This document shows positions 8,207 through 16,420 of a stretch of DNA of 64,000 nucleotides, piece by piece. The first letter of the stretch is position 1. Each line of letters starts with the position of its first letter. The position numbers and the translations under genes were made by a program. Location of the stretch: NCBI RefSeq assembly GCF_032401055.1, contig NZ_CP135529.1, positions 4,524,501 to 4,588,500 on the forward strand, given 5' to 3'. Under the pieces are notes generated by a model. The model made no database searches and was not told the origin of the DNA. It saw only the letters and a program-made list of their open reading frames with translations. The DNA is from Tardiphaga sp. 709. GTDB lineage: Bacteria; Pseudomonadota; Alphaproteobacteria; Rhizobiales; Xanthobacteraceae.

Positions 8207-9459
8207 GCACCGCAGAGCTTCACGCATCCGCGCCGATTGTCATCATGGAGCGCAAGCGCCTGTTCGTCGTGCTTGGCGGGCTGTATCTGGCACAGGCGAT
8301 CCCGTCCTATCTGTTTGTCGCCGCCCTGCCGCCGATCATGCGCGAAGCCGGTGTGACGCGCAGCGAGATCGGCTATCTCAGTCTCTGGTTCCTGCCGTTG
8401 CTGCTGAAGTTTTTCTGGGCTCCCGTCGTCGATCGCATCCGTCCGTTCGCGCGCGCGCATCGCGCCGGCTGGGTGATCGTGACGCAGACCGGCGTGATTA
8501 TCAGCCTGCTGTGCCTGATCCCGCTTGGCGCAACCAATGTCTGGGGCATCATCACGGTGGGCCTGTTCGGCTCATTGCTGATCTCGACACAGGACATTGC
8601 CACCGACGGCTATGCCGCGAAATATCTCGCGCCGGAGGATCGCGCCATCGGCAATGCGATCCAGGGCGGCTCGGTCGCATTCGGTGTTGTGATCGGAGGC
8701 ACGCTCGGGCTGGTGCTGTATGCGCAGATCGGCTGGATCGGCATGCTGCTGACTATCGCGGGCTTCTCGCTGATCCCGCTCTTTGCCGCCTTCGCCATGC
8801 GCGAGGATGAAGCCGAACAGATCGATCCGTCGAAGCCGCGGCCTTCGGTGATGGCCTTCCTGCGCCGCCGGGAGGTGCGCAACATTCTCTGGATCGCGCT
8901 GATCTATCGGATGAGCGAGGGCCTCGTGAAGGCAATGGAGGGCAGCTACCTCGTCGATGCCGGCGTGTCGCTCAAACAGATCGGTTATCTCTCGGGTGGC
9001 GCCGCGACGACGGCGGGCCTCGCGGGCGCGGCTGGCGCGGCCTGGCTGTTGCAACGCTGCGGCACCGGCTGGACGCTGGGCCTGCTCGGCATTCTCCGCA
9101 CCATCTGCTTTGCGCTGTTCACGGCGCATGCGCTGGGTGTCGTGACCGGCATCTGGCCGATTTTCGGCGCGGCCGGATTCCAGACCCTGATCCGCTACAT
9201 GGAGATCGTTGCGCTCTACAGCCTGTTTATGGCGGCGGCATCGAAGGATCAGCCGGGCACCGACTTCACGATTCTGGCCTGTGCCCAGCTGATCATCTAT
9301 TTCATCGGCTCGATGCTGTCGGGCCGCATTGCCGATCTGCTCGGCTATGGGACGCTGTTCAGCGTCGCCACAGTGTTGTCGCTGATCGCGGCAATTGCGA
9401 CGATGCGCATTCTCGCCGCGCAGCCGCCCGCTAGTTCGACGCCGGCGCAGCCTGCGTGA
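8203..9459 (+). CDS. MFS permease, RhtX/FptX siderophore-transporter-like
   Basis: 418 residues with about twelve hydrophobic segments; it starts at the ATG at 8203 that overlaps the preceding stop. The opening (KRLFVVLGGLYLAQAIPSYL) and FFWAPVVDRIRPF resemble the AmpG-related RhtX/FptX single-component permeases, which move ferri-siderophores such as rhizobactin or pyochelin across the inner membrane without an ABC system. It follows a TonB receptor in the same operon, the usual arrangement for these permeases. Its last 29 bases overlap, tail to tail, the end of the binding-protein gene on the other strand. Confidence 0.85.
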   Translation: MSTAELHASAPIVIMERKRLFVVLGGLYLAQAIPSYLFVAALPPIMREAGVTRSEIGYLSLWFLPLLLKFFWAPVVDRIRPFARAHRAGWVIVTQTGVIISLLCLIPLGATNVWGIITVGLFGSLLISTQDIATDGYAAKYLAPEDRAIGNAIQGGSVAFGVVIGGTLGLVLYAQIGWIGMLLTIAGFSLIPLFAAFAMREDEAEQIDPSKPRPSVMAFLRRREVRNILWIALIYRMSEGLVKAMEGSYLVDAGVSLKQIGYLSGGAATTAGLAGAAGAAWLLQRCGTGWTLGLLGILRTICFALFTAHALGVVTGIWPIFGAAGFQTLIRYMEIVALYSLFMAAASKDQPGTDFTILACAQLIIYFIGSMLSGRIADLLGYGTLFSVATVLSLIAAIATMRILAAQPPASSTPAQPA

Positions 9460-10399
9460 AGCTGCGGTCGACGGCCTTGCTGACATCGACCTGCTTGGAC
9501 AGGATCCCGTAGCGCGTGGCGCGGTCGGAGGCTTCCTGGAATTCCTTCACCACGCCATCGTCGATGGCGATCGGCCGTGTGTCCTGCGCCTTGTAGGCGC
9601 GCGCAAGCACGTCTTCCGGCAGCTTTGTCAATTCGGCGGTGTTTTTGGCGTATTCATTGACATGCTCGCGCGACCAGGTGCGGGCCTTGTTAAGCCGCTG
9701 CAACAGGTCGGCGACGGCCTCGCGCTTGGTGGTAATCGCCTGTTCGGAAGCGACGATAAAGGTCAGGGTCGGGGTCAGGCCCGTGCCATCGGCAACCACC
9801 CGTGCATTGTCTTTCAGCACGGCGTAGGAGATGTAGGGTTCCCATACGGCCCAGCCGTCGATCGAACCGGCGAGAAGGGCAATCTTGGCATCGACGGGAC
9901 CGAGCGGCGCGAAAGTTGCGTCGCTGGTCTTGTAACCGGCTTTCTCCAGCGTCGCCTCAATCAGGAACTGGCCCCAGCCGCCGCGTGTGCCTGCGAGGCG
10001 CTTGCCCTTGAGGTCGGCAGCGGTCTTGATCGGTGAATCGTTGCGCACAAGAATCGCCTGTGTGTCCGCATTGGAGCGTGTGCCGCCTATCGCCCTGATC
10101 GGCGCACCCGCCGCGTAGACCGTGAGGAAAGAGAGGTCGCCGGTGTAACCAACATCGAGCGCACCGGCATTGATGGCTTCGAGGATCGGCGCGGCCGCAG
10201 GGAATTCCGACCACTGGATCTTGTAGGGCAGGTCCCTGGTGAGTCCCGCTGCCTCCAGCAGCGAACGGTTGCCGCCCTTCTGGTCGCCGACGCGCAGCGT
10301 GGCCTGATCGGCAGCGAAAGCGGAGGTGGCGAGTGCTGCGCTGAAGGCTGTGGCAATGAACGTTGATAGCAAACGTCGCGTAGGGGAGGCGGTGGTCAT
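9431..10399 (-). CDS. ABC transporter substrate-binding protein, aliphatic-sulfonate (SsuA) type
   Basis: 322 residues from the ATG at 10399; the upstream in-frame start at 10495 was rejected because it precedes the signal peptide (about residues 8-30, ...STFIATAFSAALATSAFA). The mature part (TLRVGDQKGGNRSLLEAAGLTRDLPYKIQWSEFPAA...) is typical of SsuA/NrtA-type periplasmic proteins for alkanesulfonates, taurine or nitrate. No permease or ATPase gene adjoins it, so it is an orphan here and probably works with a transporter encoded elsewhere. Confidence 0.85.
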   Translation of the reverse strand: MTTASPTRRLLSTFIATAFSAALATSAFAADQATLRVGDQKGGNRSLLEAAGLTRDLPYKIQWSEFPAAAPILEAINAGALDVGYTGDLSFLTVYAAGAPIRAIGGTRSNADTQAILVRNDSPIKTAADLKGKRLAGTRGGWGQFLIEATLEKAGYKTSDATFAPLGPVDAKIALLAGSIDGWAVWEPYISYAVLKDNARVVADGTGLTPTLTFIVASEQAITTKREAVADLLQRLNKARTWSREHVNEYAKNTAELTKLPEDVLARAYKAQDTRPIAIDDGVVKEFQEASDRATRYGILSKQVDVSKAVDRSFTQAAPASN

Positions 10400-10678
10400 G
10401 GTCACTTTCTCTGATGCAATGGCGAGCATCAAAGCTACGTCCGACACGGATTCAGTCAATGAAATGGCTGACTGAATATCGCCGAGCGAAAGCAACGAAT
10501 GTAGCGTTGCGGGAAATGGCGTGGAAGTTTTGCGCTTTCGGAAAATCTGATGTGTTTTGGCCCACCGTCAACCTGCGTGCGCATTCCAGCGCAACTCTGC
10601 CGTCTTTCCGCCAGAATTCGCTTCCGTGGCGCATTTGGTGCGCCGCAGAATAGCCACGAGCGTCAGCCGAAATAGGGA

Positions 10679-11887
10679 ATGGATTACTCCGAACAGACAA
10701 AAACCCTGGCGTTATTTCGCAATCGGGCCGTTTGGAGCGCGACGGATTTGGAAGTCGCCCGGCATTCGGGCCGGGAGCATTTCAAAGTGGGTTGTGTGCT
10801 TCAATTGATTTCGTCGCTGACCGTGGGCGGGTCCGAGCGACTGCTGATCAATTTCGCTGCCAGTTGCACGCCGGGAGAGGACATTCCCCAGGTTTTCGTG
10901 GTCATCAACGACTTTTTCCATCCCGACCTTGCTGCCGAACTCTCCGCGACAGGCCATCCGGTCTACTTCCTCAGGCGTCCACCCGGGAACCGCAATCCAC
11001 GTGTCATTCTAAGTTTACTCAACATCATCCGCCGTCACGACATTCGTATCATCCATGCGCATGACAGCGGCGCCAAGCACTTCGCCATGTTGAGTAAACT
11101 GTATCGTCCGATGAGCGTCGGCTACACGATTCACAATACCGGCCTCGTCAACGCGTGGGACCGCGTAAAGCTTCGGCTGCATCAGCGGTTCGTCGATTGG
11201 AACATCGCGATCTCTGCCGCGGTAGAGCGTGAATGTGAATCTGTCAAACTGAAGCGCCTGTTCAAGGTGCATAACGGCATCCCGCTCGCGACATTCGATA
11301 GAGTGGCGCGGCAACGCCGTTTCGGCTCGCCGTTACGGCTGATCAACGTGGCCCGCATCTATCCGAAACAGAAGGGCCAGGACATCCTGATCAAGGCGGT
11401 CAGCCTCTGCGTCGCGCGCGGGCTCGACATTCGCTGCGATTTCGTCGGCAGCCCGCCGGCGGGCGACGAGTCGACCCTCCTGAGTTTGAAGGCGCAGGCG
11501 ATCGCCGAGAATGTCGCCGATCGTATTCGTTTTCTGTGTGGGCGCACCGATGTGTGCCGTCCGCTGGACGAGGCCGATATCTTCGTCCTGCCATCGCGTT
11601 TCGAAGGTTTCGGGTTGGTGCTGCTCGAAGCCATGGCAGTCGGCCTGCCCGTCATCGCCGCGGATGTCGATGGCCCGGCCGAACTGCTGGTGGATGGCTC
11701 GAACGGTATTAAATTTAAGGTCGGATCCGCCGAGGATCTCGCCGACAAGATCGCGGCGCTTGCGGCGCAGCCTGAGCTTGCCGCGAAGATCGCAAGGACG
11801 GCGAAGGATTTCGTCACCGAATTCGATATCGCCAATATGCGCGACCAGTATTTCGGCATCTACGGGCAGATGATGAAGGCGAGCTAG
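10679..11887 (+). CDS. GT4-family (GT-B) glycosyltransferase
   Basis: 402 residues. The N-terminal Rossmann half contains SSLTVGGSERLLINFA, the common GG-x-ER entry of GT4 enzymes. The C-terminal half carries the E-x7-E motif (FEGFGLVLLEA, about residues 304-313) that binds the nucleotide-sugar donor. It adds a sugar to an acceptor at the cytoplasmic face, probably for surface polysaccharide or glycolipid. It stands alone, without polysaccharide genes nearby, so the acceptor is unknown. The first ~35 residues look atypical and the start could be later. Its TAG shares the palindrome CTAG with the stop of the convergent lysR gene. Confidence 0.85.
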   Translation: MDYSEQTKTLALFRNRAVWSATDLEVARHSGREHFKVGCVLQLISSLTVGGSERLLINFAASCTPGEDIPQVFVVINDFFHPDLAAELSATGHPVYFLRRPPGNRNPRVILSLLNIIRRHDIRIIHAHDSGAKHFAMLSKLYRPMSVGYTIHNTGLVNAWDRVKLRLHQRFVDWNIAISAAVERECESVKLKRLFKVHNGIPLATFDRVARQRRFGSPLRLINVARIYPKQKGQDILIKAVSLCVARGLDIRCDFVGSPPAGDESTLLSLKAQAIAENVADRIRFLCGRTDVCRPLDEADIFVLPSRFEGFGLVLLEAMAVGLPVIAADVDGPAELLVDGSNGIKFKVGSAEDLADKIAALAAQPELAAKIARTAKDFVTEFDIANMRDQYFGIYGQMMKAS

Positions 11888-12810
11888 CCTGATGTATTGC
11901 GTGCGCGCTTGCCGGCGGCAGCGAGTTTGTCAGCAAGAAATTCCAGCAGCACTTCGACACGGGCAGGGCGGGGACCGCCCGGCGGCGTGACGAGGTAGAC
12001 ACCGCTCGACGATTGCGACCAGTCCTGCAACACGGCCTCCAGCGCGCCGCTCGCCAATGCATCGCCGACGATGAAATCCGGCAGATCGCTGATCCCCAAT
12101 CCGGCGATCAGCGCAGGCAGCAGCGCCTCGCCATTGTTGACGCGGAGCGGCCCAGCCGGCCGAACGCTGGCCTGTTCGCCGGCCGCATTGGTGAAGTGCC
12201 AGACGCCGGGGGTCGAGAGATAGGTGTAGCCAAAGCACTTGTGGTCGGCGAGGTGCATGGGATGCGTCGGCCGGCCGTATTTCGCGAAGTAGGACGGCGC
12301 GGCCACGATGTAACGCTTCACCGGACGCAGCCGCCGCGCGATCAGGGATGAGTCCGGCAGCGATGCGATACGGATCGCGGCATCGAAGCCTTCGCCGATC
12401 AGGTCGACGGTCGCGTCGCTGAGGCTGAGGTCGATGGAGACCTCCGGATACTGTGCCAGAAATTCCGGCAGCAGCGGCGCCACCGTATTGGTGCCGTAGG
12501 TCATCGGCACAGCCAGCCGGACTAGCCCGCGCGGTGTCGCCGACTGCGCCAGCGCCTCGTTCTCGAGCGCTTCGCCGTCCGCCAGCAATTGCGCGGCCTT
12601 CACCGCCAGCGTCTTGCCGGAGTCGGTCAGCGCCAGCCGCCGTGAGGTCCGGTTGAACAGCCGTGCGCCCAATCGATCCTCGAGCCGGCCGACCGCCTTG
12701 GAGACGGTGGCCTTGGACAGGGTCAACTCGGTCGCCGCCGCCGCAAAGGACCGCAGTTCGACCACCTTGGCGAAAATCGCCAGCGCTTCGAAATCGGGAA
12801 GTTTAGGCAT
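11884..12810 (-). CDS. LysR family transcriptional regulator
   Basis: 308 residues, standard LysR length. The N-terminal winged helix is clear (FAAAATELTLSKATVSKAVGRLEDRLGARLFNRTSRRLALTDSG), followed by a periplasmic-binding-protein-like effector domain. It is divergent from pirin and wrbA genes, and LysR proteins with this arrangement typically control the divergent genes from the shared spacer. The effector is unknown; the targets' redox roles suggest an electrophile or quinone signal. Confidence 0.92.
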   Translation of the reverse strand: MPKLPDFEALAIFAKVVELRSFAAAATELTLSKATVSKAVGRLEDRLGARLFNRTSRRLALTDSGKTLAVKAAQLLADGEALENEALAQSATPRGLVRLAVPMTYGTNTVAPLLPEFLAQYPEVSIDLSLSDATVDLIGEGFDAAIRIASLPDSSLIARRLRPVKRYIVAAPSYFAKYGRPTHPMHLADHKCFGYTYLSTPGVWHFTNAAGEQASVRPAGPLRVNNGEALLPALIAGLGISDLPDFIVGDALASGALEAVLQDWSQSSSGVYLVTPPGGPRPARVEVLLEFLADKLAAAGKRARNTSG

Positions 12811-12820
12811 CTCAAAATCC

Positions 12821-12844
12821 GAAACGATGAGTTTCCATCATTTC
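12821..12844. promoter_or_regulatory. Candidate LysR binding site
   Basis: Inverted repeat GAAACGATG-N6-CATCATTTC (8 of 9 positions complementary), which also contains GAAAC-N5-GTTTC. It lies 11 bases upstream of lysR and about 75 bases before pirin, the position expected for an autoregulatory LysR site. Confidence 0.4.
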
Positions 12845-12917
12845 TATTTATGCGCCATCTGCGAGGGCATATCCAGATGCCCAGGATGCAAATGCATCAA
12901 ACGACGGAGATTTCGTC

Positions 12918-13616
12918 ATGATCGACCTCAGACCTTTCGACAAACTCGGCGGCGCCGACCACGGCTGGCTCAAGGCCAAGCACCATTTCTCGTTCGGCAG
13001 CCACTATGACCCCGAGAATATGGGCCACGGCAGCTTGCGCGTCTGGAACGACGACGAGATCGCGCCGAACACCGGTTTCCCGGCTCATCCGCATTCCAAC
13101 ATGGAAATCATCACCTATGTCCGCGAAGGCGCGATCACGCATCAGGACAGTCTGGGCAACACGGGCCGCACCGAGGCCGGCGACGTCCAGGTGATGAGTG
13201 CGGGCTCGGGCATCCGGCACTCCGAATACAATCTGGAGGCATCGACCACGCGGATCTTCCAGATCTGGATCGAGCCCACACAAACGGGCGGCCAGCCTTG
13301 CTGGGGCGCCAAGCCGTTCCCGAAGGCCGATCGCTCCGGCCAGTTTGTCACCATTGCCAGCGGCTTCAAGAACGACGCCGGGGCACTGCCTATCCGGGCT
13401 GACGCCCGGGTGCTGGCCACCACGCTGAAGGCCGGTGAGACCGCGCAATATCCGCTGGGTAGCTCGCGCAACGGCTACCTCGTGCCGGCGGCCGGCGCGA
13501 TTGAGATCAACGGCATTCGCGTCAACGCCCGCGACGGTGTCGCCATCCGTGATGAAGCAAACGTCACGATCAAGGCGCTGGAAGATTCCGAACTCGTCTT
13601 GGTGGACGCGGCCTGA
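12918..13616 (+). CDS. Pirin family protein (bicupin, YhaK-like)
   Basis: 232 residues. The N-terminal cupin shows the pirin signature: [51 protein letters not shown] and [15 protein letters not shown]. The H-x-H (HPHSNME) and the later His and Glu are the usual metal ligands. Pirins of this group are metal-dependent quercetin-2,3-dioxygenase-like proteins or redox sensors. It is followed 56 bases later by wrbA, and the divergent LysR gene probably controls both. Confidence 0.9.
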   Translation: MIDLRPFDKLGGADHGWLKAKHHFSFGSHYDPENMGHGSLRVWNDDEIAPNTGFPAHPHSNMEIITYVREGAITHQDSLGNTGRTEAGDVQVMSAGSGIRHSEYNLEASTTRIFQIWIEPTQTGGQPCWGAKPFPKADRSGQFVTIASGFKNDAGALPIRADARVLATTLKAGETAQYPLGSSRNGYLVPAAGAIEINGIRVNARDGVAIRDEANVTIKALEDSELVLVDAA

Positions 13617-13672
13617 CGGCGCCCACCAACCATCAACCCGACCTATTCATCCCAATCCAACGGAGACTGACC

Positions 13673-14272
13673 ATGACCAAAGTACTCGTTCTGTATTATT
13701 CCGCTTACGGCCATATCGAAGCGATGGCCAATGCCGTCGCCGAAGGCGCACGCGAAGCCGGCGCCACCGTCGACATCAAGCGCGTGCCTGAACTGGTGCC
13801 TGCCGAGGTCGCCAAGGCGTCCTACTACAAGATGGACCAGGCTGCCCCGATCGCGACCATCGACGATCTCGCCAATTACGATGCGATCATCGTCGGCACC
13901 GGCACCCGCTTCGGCCGCATGGCCTCGCAGATGGCGAACTTCCTCGATCAGGCCGGCGGTCTGTGGGCCAAGGGCGCGCTGCATGGCAAGGTTGGCGGTG
14001 CCTTCACTGCGACCGCGACCCAGCATGGCGGCCAGGAAACCACGTTGTTCTCGATCATCACCAACCTGCTGCATTTCGGCATGACCGTTGTCGGCCTCAA
14101 TTACGGCTTCCAGGGCCAGATGAAGCTCGATGAGGTCACGGGCGGTTCGCCCTATGGCGCGACCACGATCACCGGTGGTGACGGCAGCCGCCAGCCTTCG
14201 GCCAACGAATTGGCCGGTGCTCGTTATCAGGGCAAGGTGATCGCCGAGACCGCGAAGAAAATTCACGGCTAA
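13673..14272 (+). CDS. wrbA: NAD(P)H:quinone oxidoreductase, WrbA type
   Basis: 199 residues, the WrbA/type IV family length. The flavodoxin FMN-phosphate loop is visible ([20 protein letters not shown]), with the later FMN-contact segments [13 protein letters not shown] and [15 protein letters not shown]. WrbA reduces quinones by two electrons in the cytoplasm, avoiding semiquinones. It is probably cotranscribed with pirin: both are short redox genes 56 bases apart with no terminator between. Confidence 0.93.
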   Translation: MTKVLVLYYSAYGHIEAMANAVAEGAREAGATVDIKRVPELVPAEVAKASYYKMDQAAPIATIDDLANYDAIIVGTGTRFGRMASQMANFLDQAGGLWAKGALHGKVGGAFTATATQHGGQETTLFSIITNLLHFGMTVVGLNYGFQGQMKLDEVTGGSPYGATTITGGDGSRQPSANELAGARYQGKVIAETAKKIHG

Positions 14273-14298
14273 CTAAAACGGATAGCAGATGCGAGAAA

Positions 14299-14326
14299 GG
14301 CGGCGTTCTGATTGCAGAGCGCCGCC
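14299..14326 (+). terminator. Hairpin after wrbA
   Basis: GGCGGCG/CGCCGCC stem extended by a nearly complementary TTCTG/CAGAG pair around ATTG, 26 bases after the wrbA stop. The following T-tract is weak, so this is a probable but not certain intrinsic terminator. Confidence 0.5.
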
Positions 14327-14549
14327 CTATCTATGACGGAACAAACGGATTCGATTTCACAATGCTCGATGTGTATTTCATTTATCAGCTGGCACGGCGG
14401 CCGCTACACGCGATGGCGCGAAAATGGGTTTGCCGCGGCATCGCCCATGTGACCAAGGGCGAAGTGGTTTGCTCCGAATGCCGCCAACGCTGAAACGTTC
14501 CTTGATTGTTGGACTGGCAAGGTTGCGTCTACGGAAGTAAACTTGGGCT

Positions 14550-14924
14550 ATGTCCAAATCAACCAGCCCACCGGTGCCAGCCCTCAGTATCCGTATCGAC
14601 CTCGATTCCGAGGGGCGGATCGGACCGGGCAAGATTCAACTTCTCGAACATATTCATGCCACCGGTTCGATTTCCGCCGCCGGCCGCGCCATGGCCATGT
14701 CCTACAAGCGCGCCTGGGATCTGGTGGATGAACTCAACCGGATCTGCGGTCAACCAGCCGTCGAGCGCCAGACCGGCGGCAAGAATGGGGGCGGAGCTCT
14801 CCTCACGCCATTCGGCCTGACGCTCATCAAGCGCTATCGCGGCATCGAAAATGCCGCAGCCACCGCCTCGCGCAAGGAGCTGTTGGCGCTGAAGGGCGAT
14901 ATCGGCAAGAAGCGCAGATTCTAG
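14550..14924 (+). CDS. ModE-like winged-helix regulator lacking the molybdate domain
   Basis: 124 residues matching only the N-terminal DNA-binding domain of ModE (IRIDLDSEGRIGPGKIQLLEHIHATGSISAAGRAMAMSYKRAWDLVDELNR, about residues 12-65). Full ModE carries C-terminal MOP/TOBE molybdate-binding domains, absent here. Single-domain ModE-like proteins are common in alphaproteobacteria and may sense molybdate differently or act with a partner. A Mo-box-like site lies just downstream, then a DUF2478 gene and a molybdoenzyme, which supports a molybdenum-related role. Confidence 0.85.
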   Translation: MSKSTSPPVPALSIRIDLDSEGRIGPGKIQLLEHIHATGSISAAGRAMAMSYKRAWDLVDELNRICGQPAVERQTGGKNGGGALLTPFGLTLIKRYRGIENAAATASRKELLALKGDIGKKRRF

Positions 14925-14945
14925 CCTGCCACCCGGCGGTATCCT

Positions 14946-14969
14946 CGTTGTATCCGGATAAATATATCG
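14946..14969. promoter_or_regulatory. Mo-box-like operator upstream of DUF2478 gene
   Basis: CGTTGTATC-N6-AATATATCG, close to the ModE consensus inverted half-sites CGTTATATA and TATATAACG with a 6-base spacer. It lies about 100 bases before the DUF2478 start and directly after the ModE-like gene. The similarity is seen in the sequence; binding is inferred. Confidence 0.5.
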
Positions 14970-15070
14970 CGACCGCCACCCTGTCGCGCTTTCGAATGCC
15001 TCTATTCTGGACTAGCATTGCGCTGTCCCCGGCCGCTCCCGGCGTGCTGGGTCTCAACCGGAATCCCGCA

Positions 15071-15637
15071 ATGTTCGATGCCCAATGCGATCTCGCTGCG
15101 CTGGTCTATGAGAAAGACCAGGACCCCGATGCCGTATTGCAGGTTTTTGCGGCTGATCTGAGCAAGCGGGGCGTTCGCCCGGTCGGGCTGGTGCAGCTCG
15201 GACATCGCGAAGTGGACGTGCCGAAGCTCACAGCGGTGATGTTGCATACGGGCGCGCAGGTGCGCTTGTTTCAGGATCTCGGCCCCGGCGCAAAAGGCTG
15301 CAAGCTGGATGTCGGGCAATTGCTCAATGCGGGCATGCAGGTCGCCGACGCTATCGACGAGGGCGCCGATCTGGTCATCATCAACCGGTTCGGCAAGCAG
15401 GAGCGCGAGGGCAAGGGGCTCGCTTATCTGATTGAGCGTGCGCTCTCTAGCGAGATCCCCGTGGTGATCGCTGTGCCGTCGCATCGCTTTGCCGAATGGA
15501 TCGAATTTGCCGATGGCATGAGCGTCAAACTTCGTTGCGATCGCGAGTCGCTCGACGGCTGGTGGGCGAAAGTCTCCTGCCGCACCGAGGGACTGATACG
15601 TCAGGACCATCGCACCGTTTGCGAAGTGCTGAAATAG
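15071..15637 (+). CDS. DUF2478 protein (molybdenum-associated, NTPase-like)
   Basis: 188 residues from the ATG at 15071. An upstream in-frame start at 14948 was rejected because it would place the Mo-box inside the gene and add a non-conserved N-terminus. The core (DLAALVYEKDQDPDAVLQVFAADLSKRGVRPVGLVQLGHRE, later GADLVIINRFGKQEREGKGL) matches DUF2478. This family is often encoded beside molybdate transport genes and resembles the P-loop-like fold of nucleotide-handling proteins, although a classical Walker A is not evident. Its biochemical role is not established. The neighbouring ModE-like regulator and sulfite-oxidase-like enzyme fit the association. Confidence 0.8.
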   Translation: MFDAQCDLAALVYEKDQDPDAVLQVFAADLSKRGVRPVGLVQLGHREVDVPKLTAVMLHTGAQVRLFQDLGPGAKGCKLDVGQLLNAGMQVADAIDEGADLVIINRFGKQEREGKGLAYLIERALSSEIPVVIAVPSHRFAEWIEFADGMSVKLRCDRESLDGWWAKVSCRTEGLIRQDHRTVCEVLK

Positions 15638-15727
15638 AGTTTCTCTTCATAGCCGTAGTAAGCGAACCATCGCGGGCATCACTGCGAGTGCATCGAGCGC
15701 AATCACGTTTCCATCAATGCGTCGCTA

Positions 15728-16390
15728 TCAATCGTCCGAATATCGCTGCTCTTGCCAGGGATCGCCGCGGTTGTGATAACCGCGAACTTCCCAGTACCCG
15801 GGCTTGTCGTCGCTAACGAACTGGATGCGCTGCAGCCACTTCGCGCTCTTCCAGAAATACAGGTGCGGCACGATCACGCGCACGGGGCCGCCATGGTCGC
15901 GCTCGATCGGGGAGCCCTGCCACGAATGCGCCAGCAGTGCGTCTTCGGCAGCGAAATCTTCCAGCGACAGGTTGGTGGTGTATCCGTCGTAGGATTCCAG
16001 CACCACGAAGCGCGCGTCCGGCTTGGGCTGGCAGGCATCCAGCAGCGCGCGGGTCGAAAGCCCCTCCCACTGGTTGTCGTAACGCGACCAGGTGGTGACG
16101 CAATGGATGTCTGAGATGAAGGTCGATTGCGGCTGCGCGCTGAACTGGCCGAAATCCCAGAACAGCGGCGTCTCGACGGCGCCGTAGACATCGAGGCGCC
16201 AGCGCTCGCGGGGCACGTCGGGTGTGATGCCCAGATCCAGTACCGGCCAGTCCTGGGTCAGGTGCTGGCCGGGCGGGAGCCGCTGGTCGTCCGGGCGCGC
16301 AATCTTGCCGGTGAGAAACCGGCCTTCGCGCGCCCAGCGCTGTTTGGTCTGCGTCAGCTTGGATTCCGGCGGGGTGTGATCCTCGGTCAT
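15728..16390 (-). CDS. Sulfite-oxidase-like molybdopterin oxidoreductase
   Basis: 220 residues, about the size of a single oxidoreductase molybdopterin-binding domain. The molybdenum-ligating cysteine is in DIHCVTTWSRYDNQWEG (Cys97), with the conserved HGGPVRVIVPHLYFWKSAKWL further on. There is no signal peptide or Tat motif, so it is predicted to be cytoplasmic, unlike MsrP (YedY). The substrate is unknown; the fold is that of sulfite oxidase. It is convergent with the DUF2478 gene, extending the molybdenum theme of this locus. Confidence 0.88.
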   Translation of the reverse strand: MTEDHTPPESKLTQTKQRWAREGRFLTGKIARPDDQRLPPGQHLTQDWPVLDLGITPDVPRERWRLDVYGAVETPLFWDFGQFSAQPQSTFISDIHCVTTWSRYDNQWEGLSTRALLDACQPKPDARFVVLESYDGYTTNLSLEDFAAEDALLAHSWQGSPIERDHGGPVRVIVPHLYFWKSAKWLQRIQFVSDDKPGYWEVRGYHNRGDPWQEQRYSDD

Positions 16391-16420
16391 GGCTGACGCT
16401 CCTTGTCTAGACTGCGGCCG

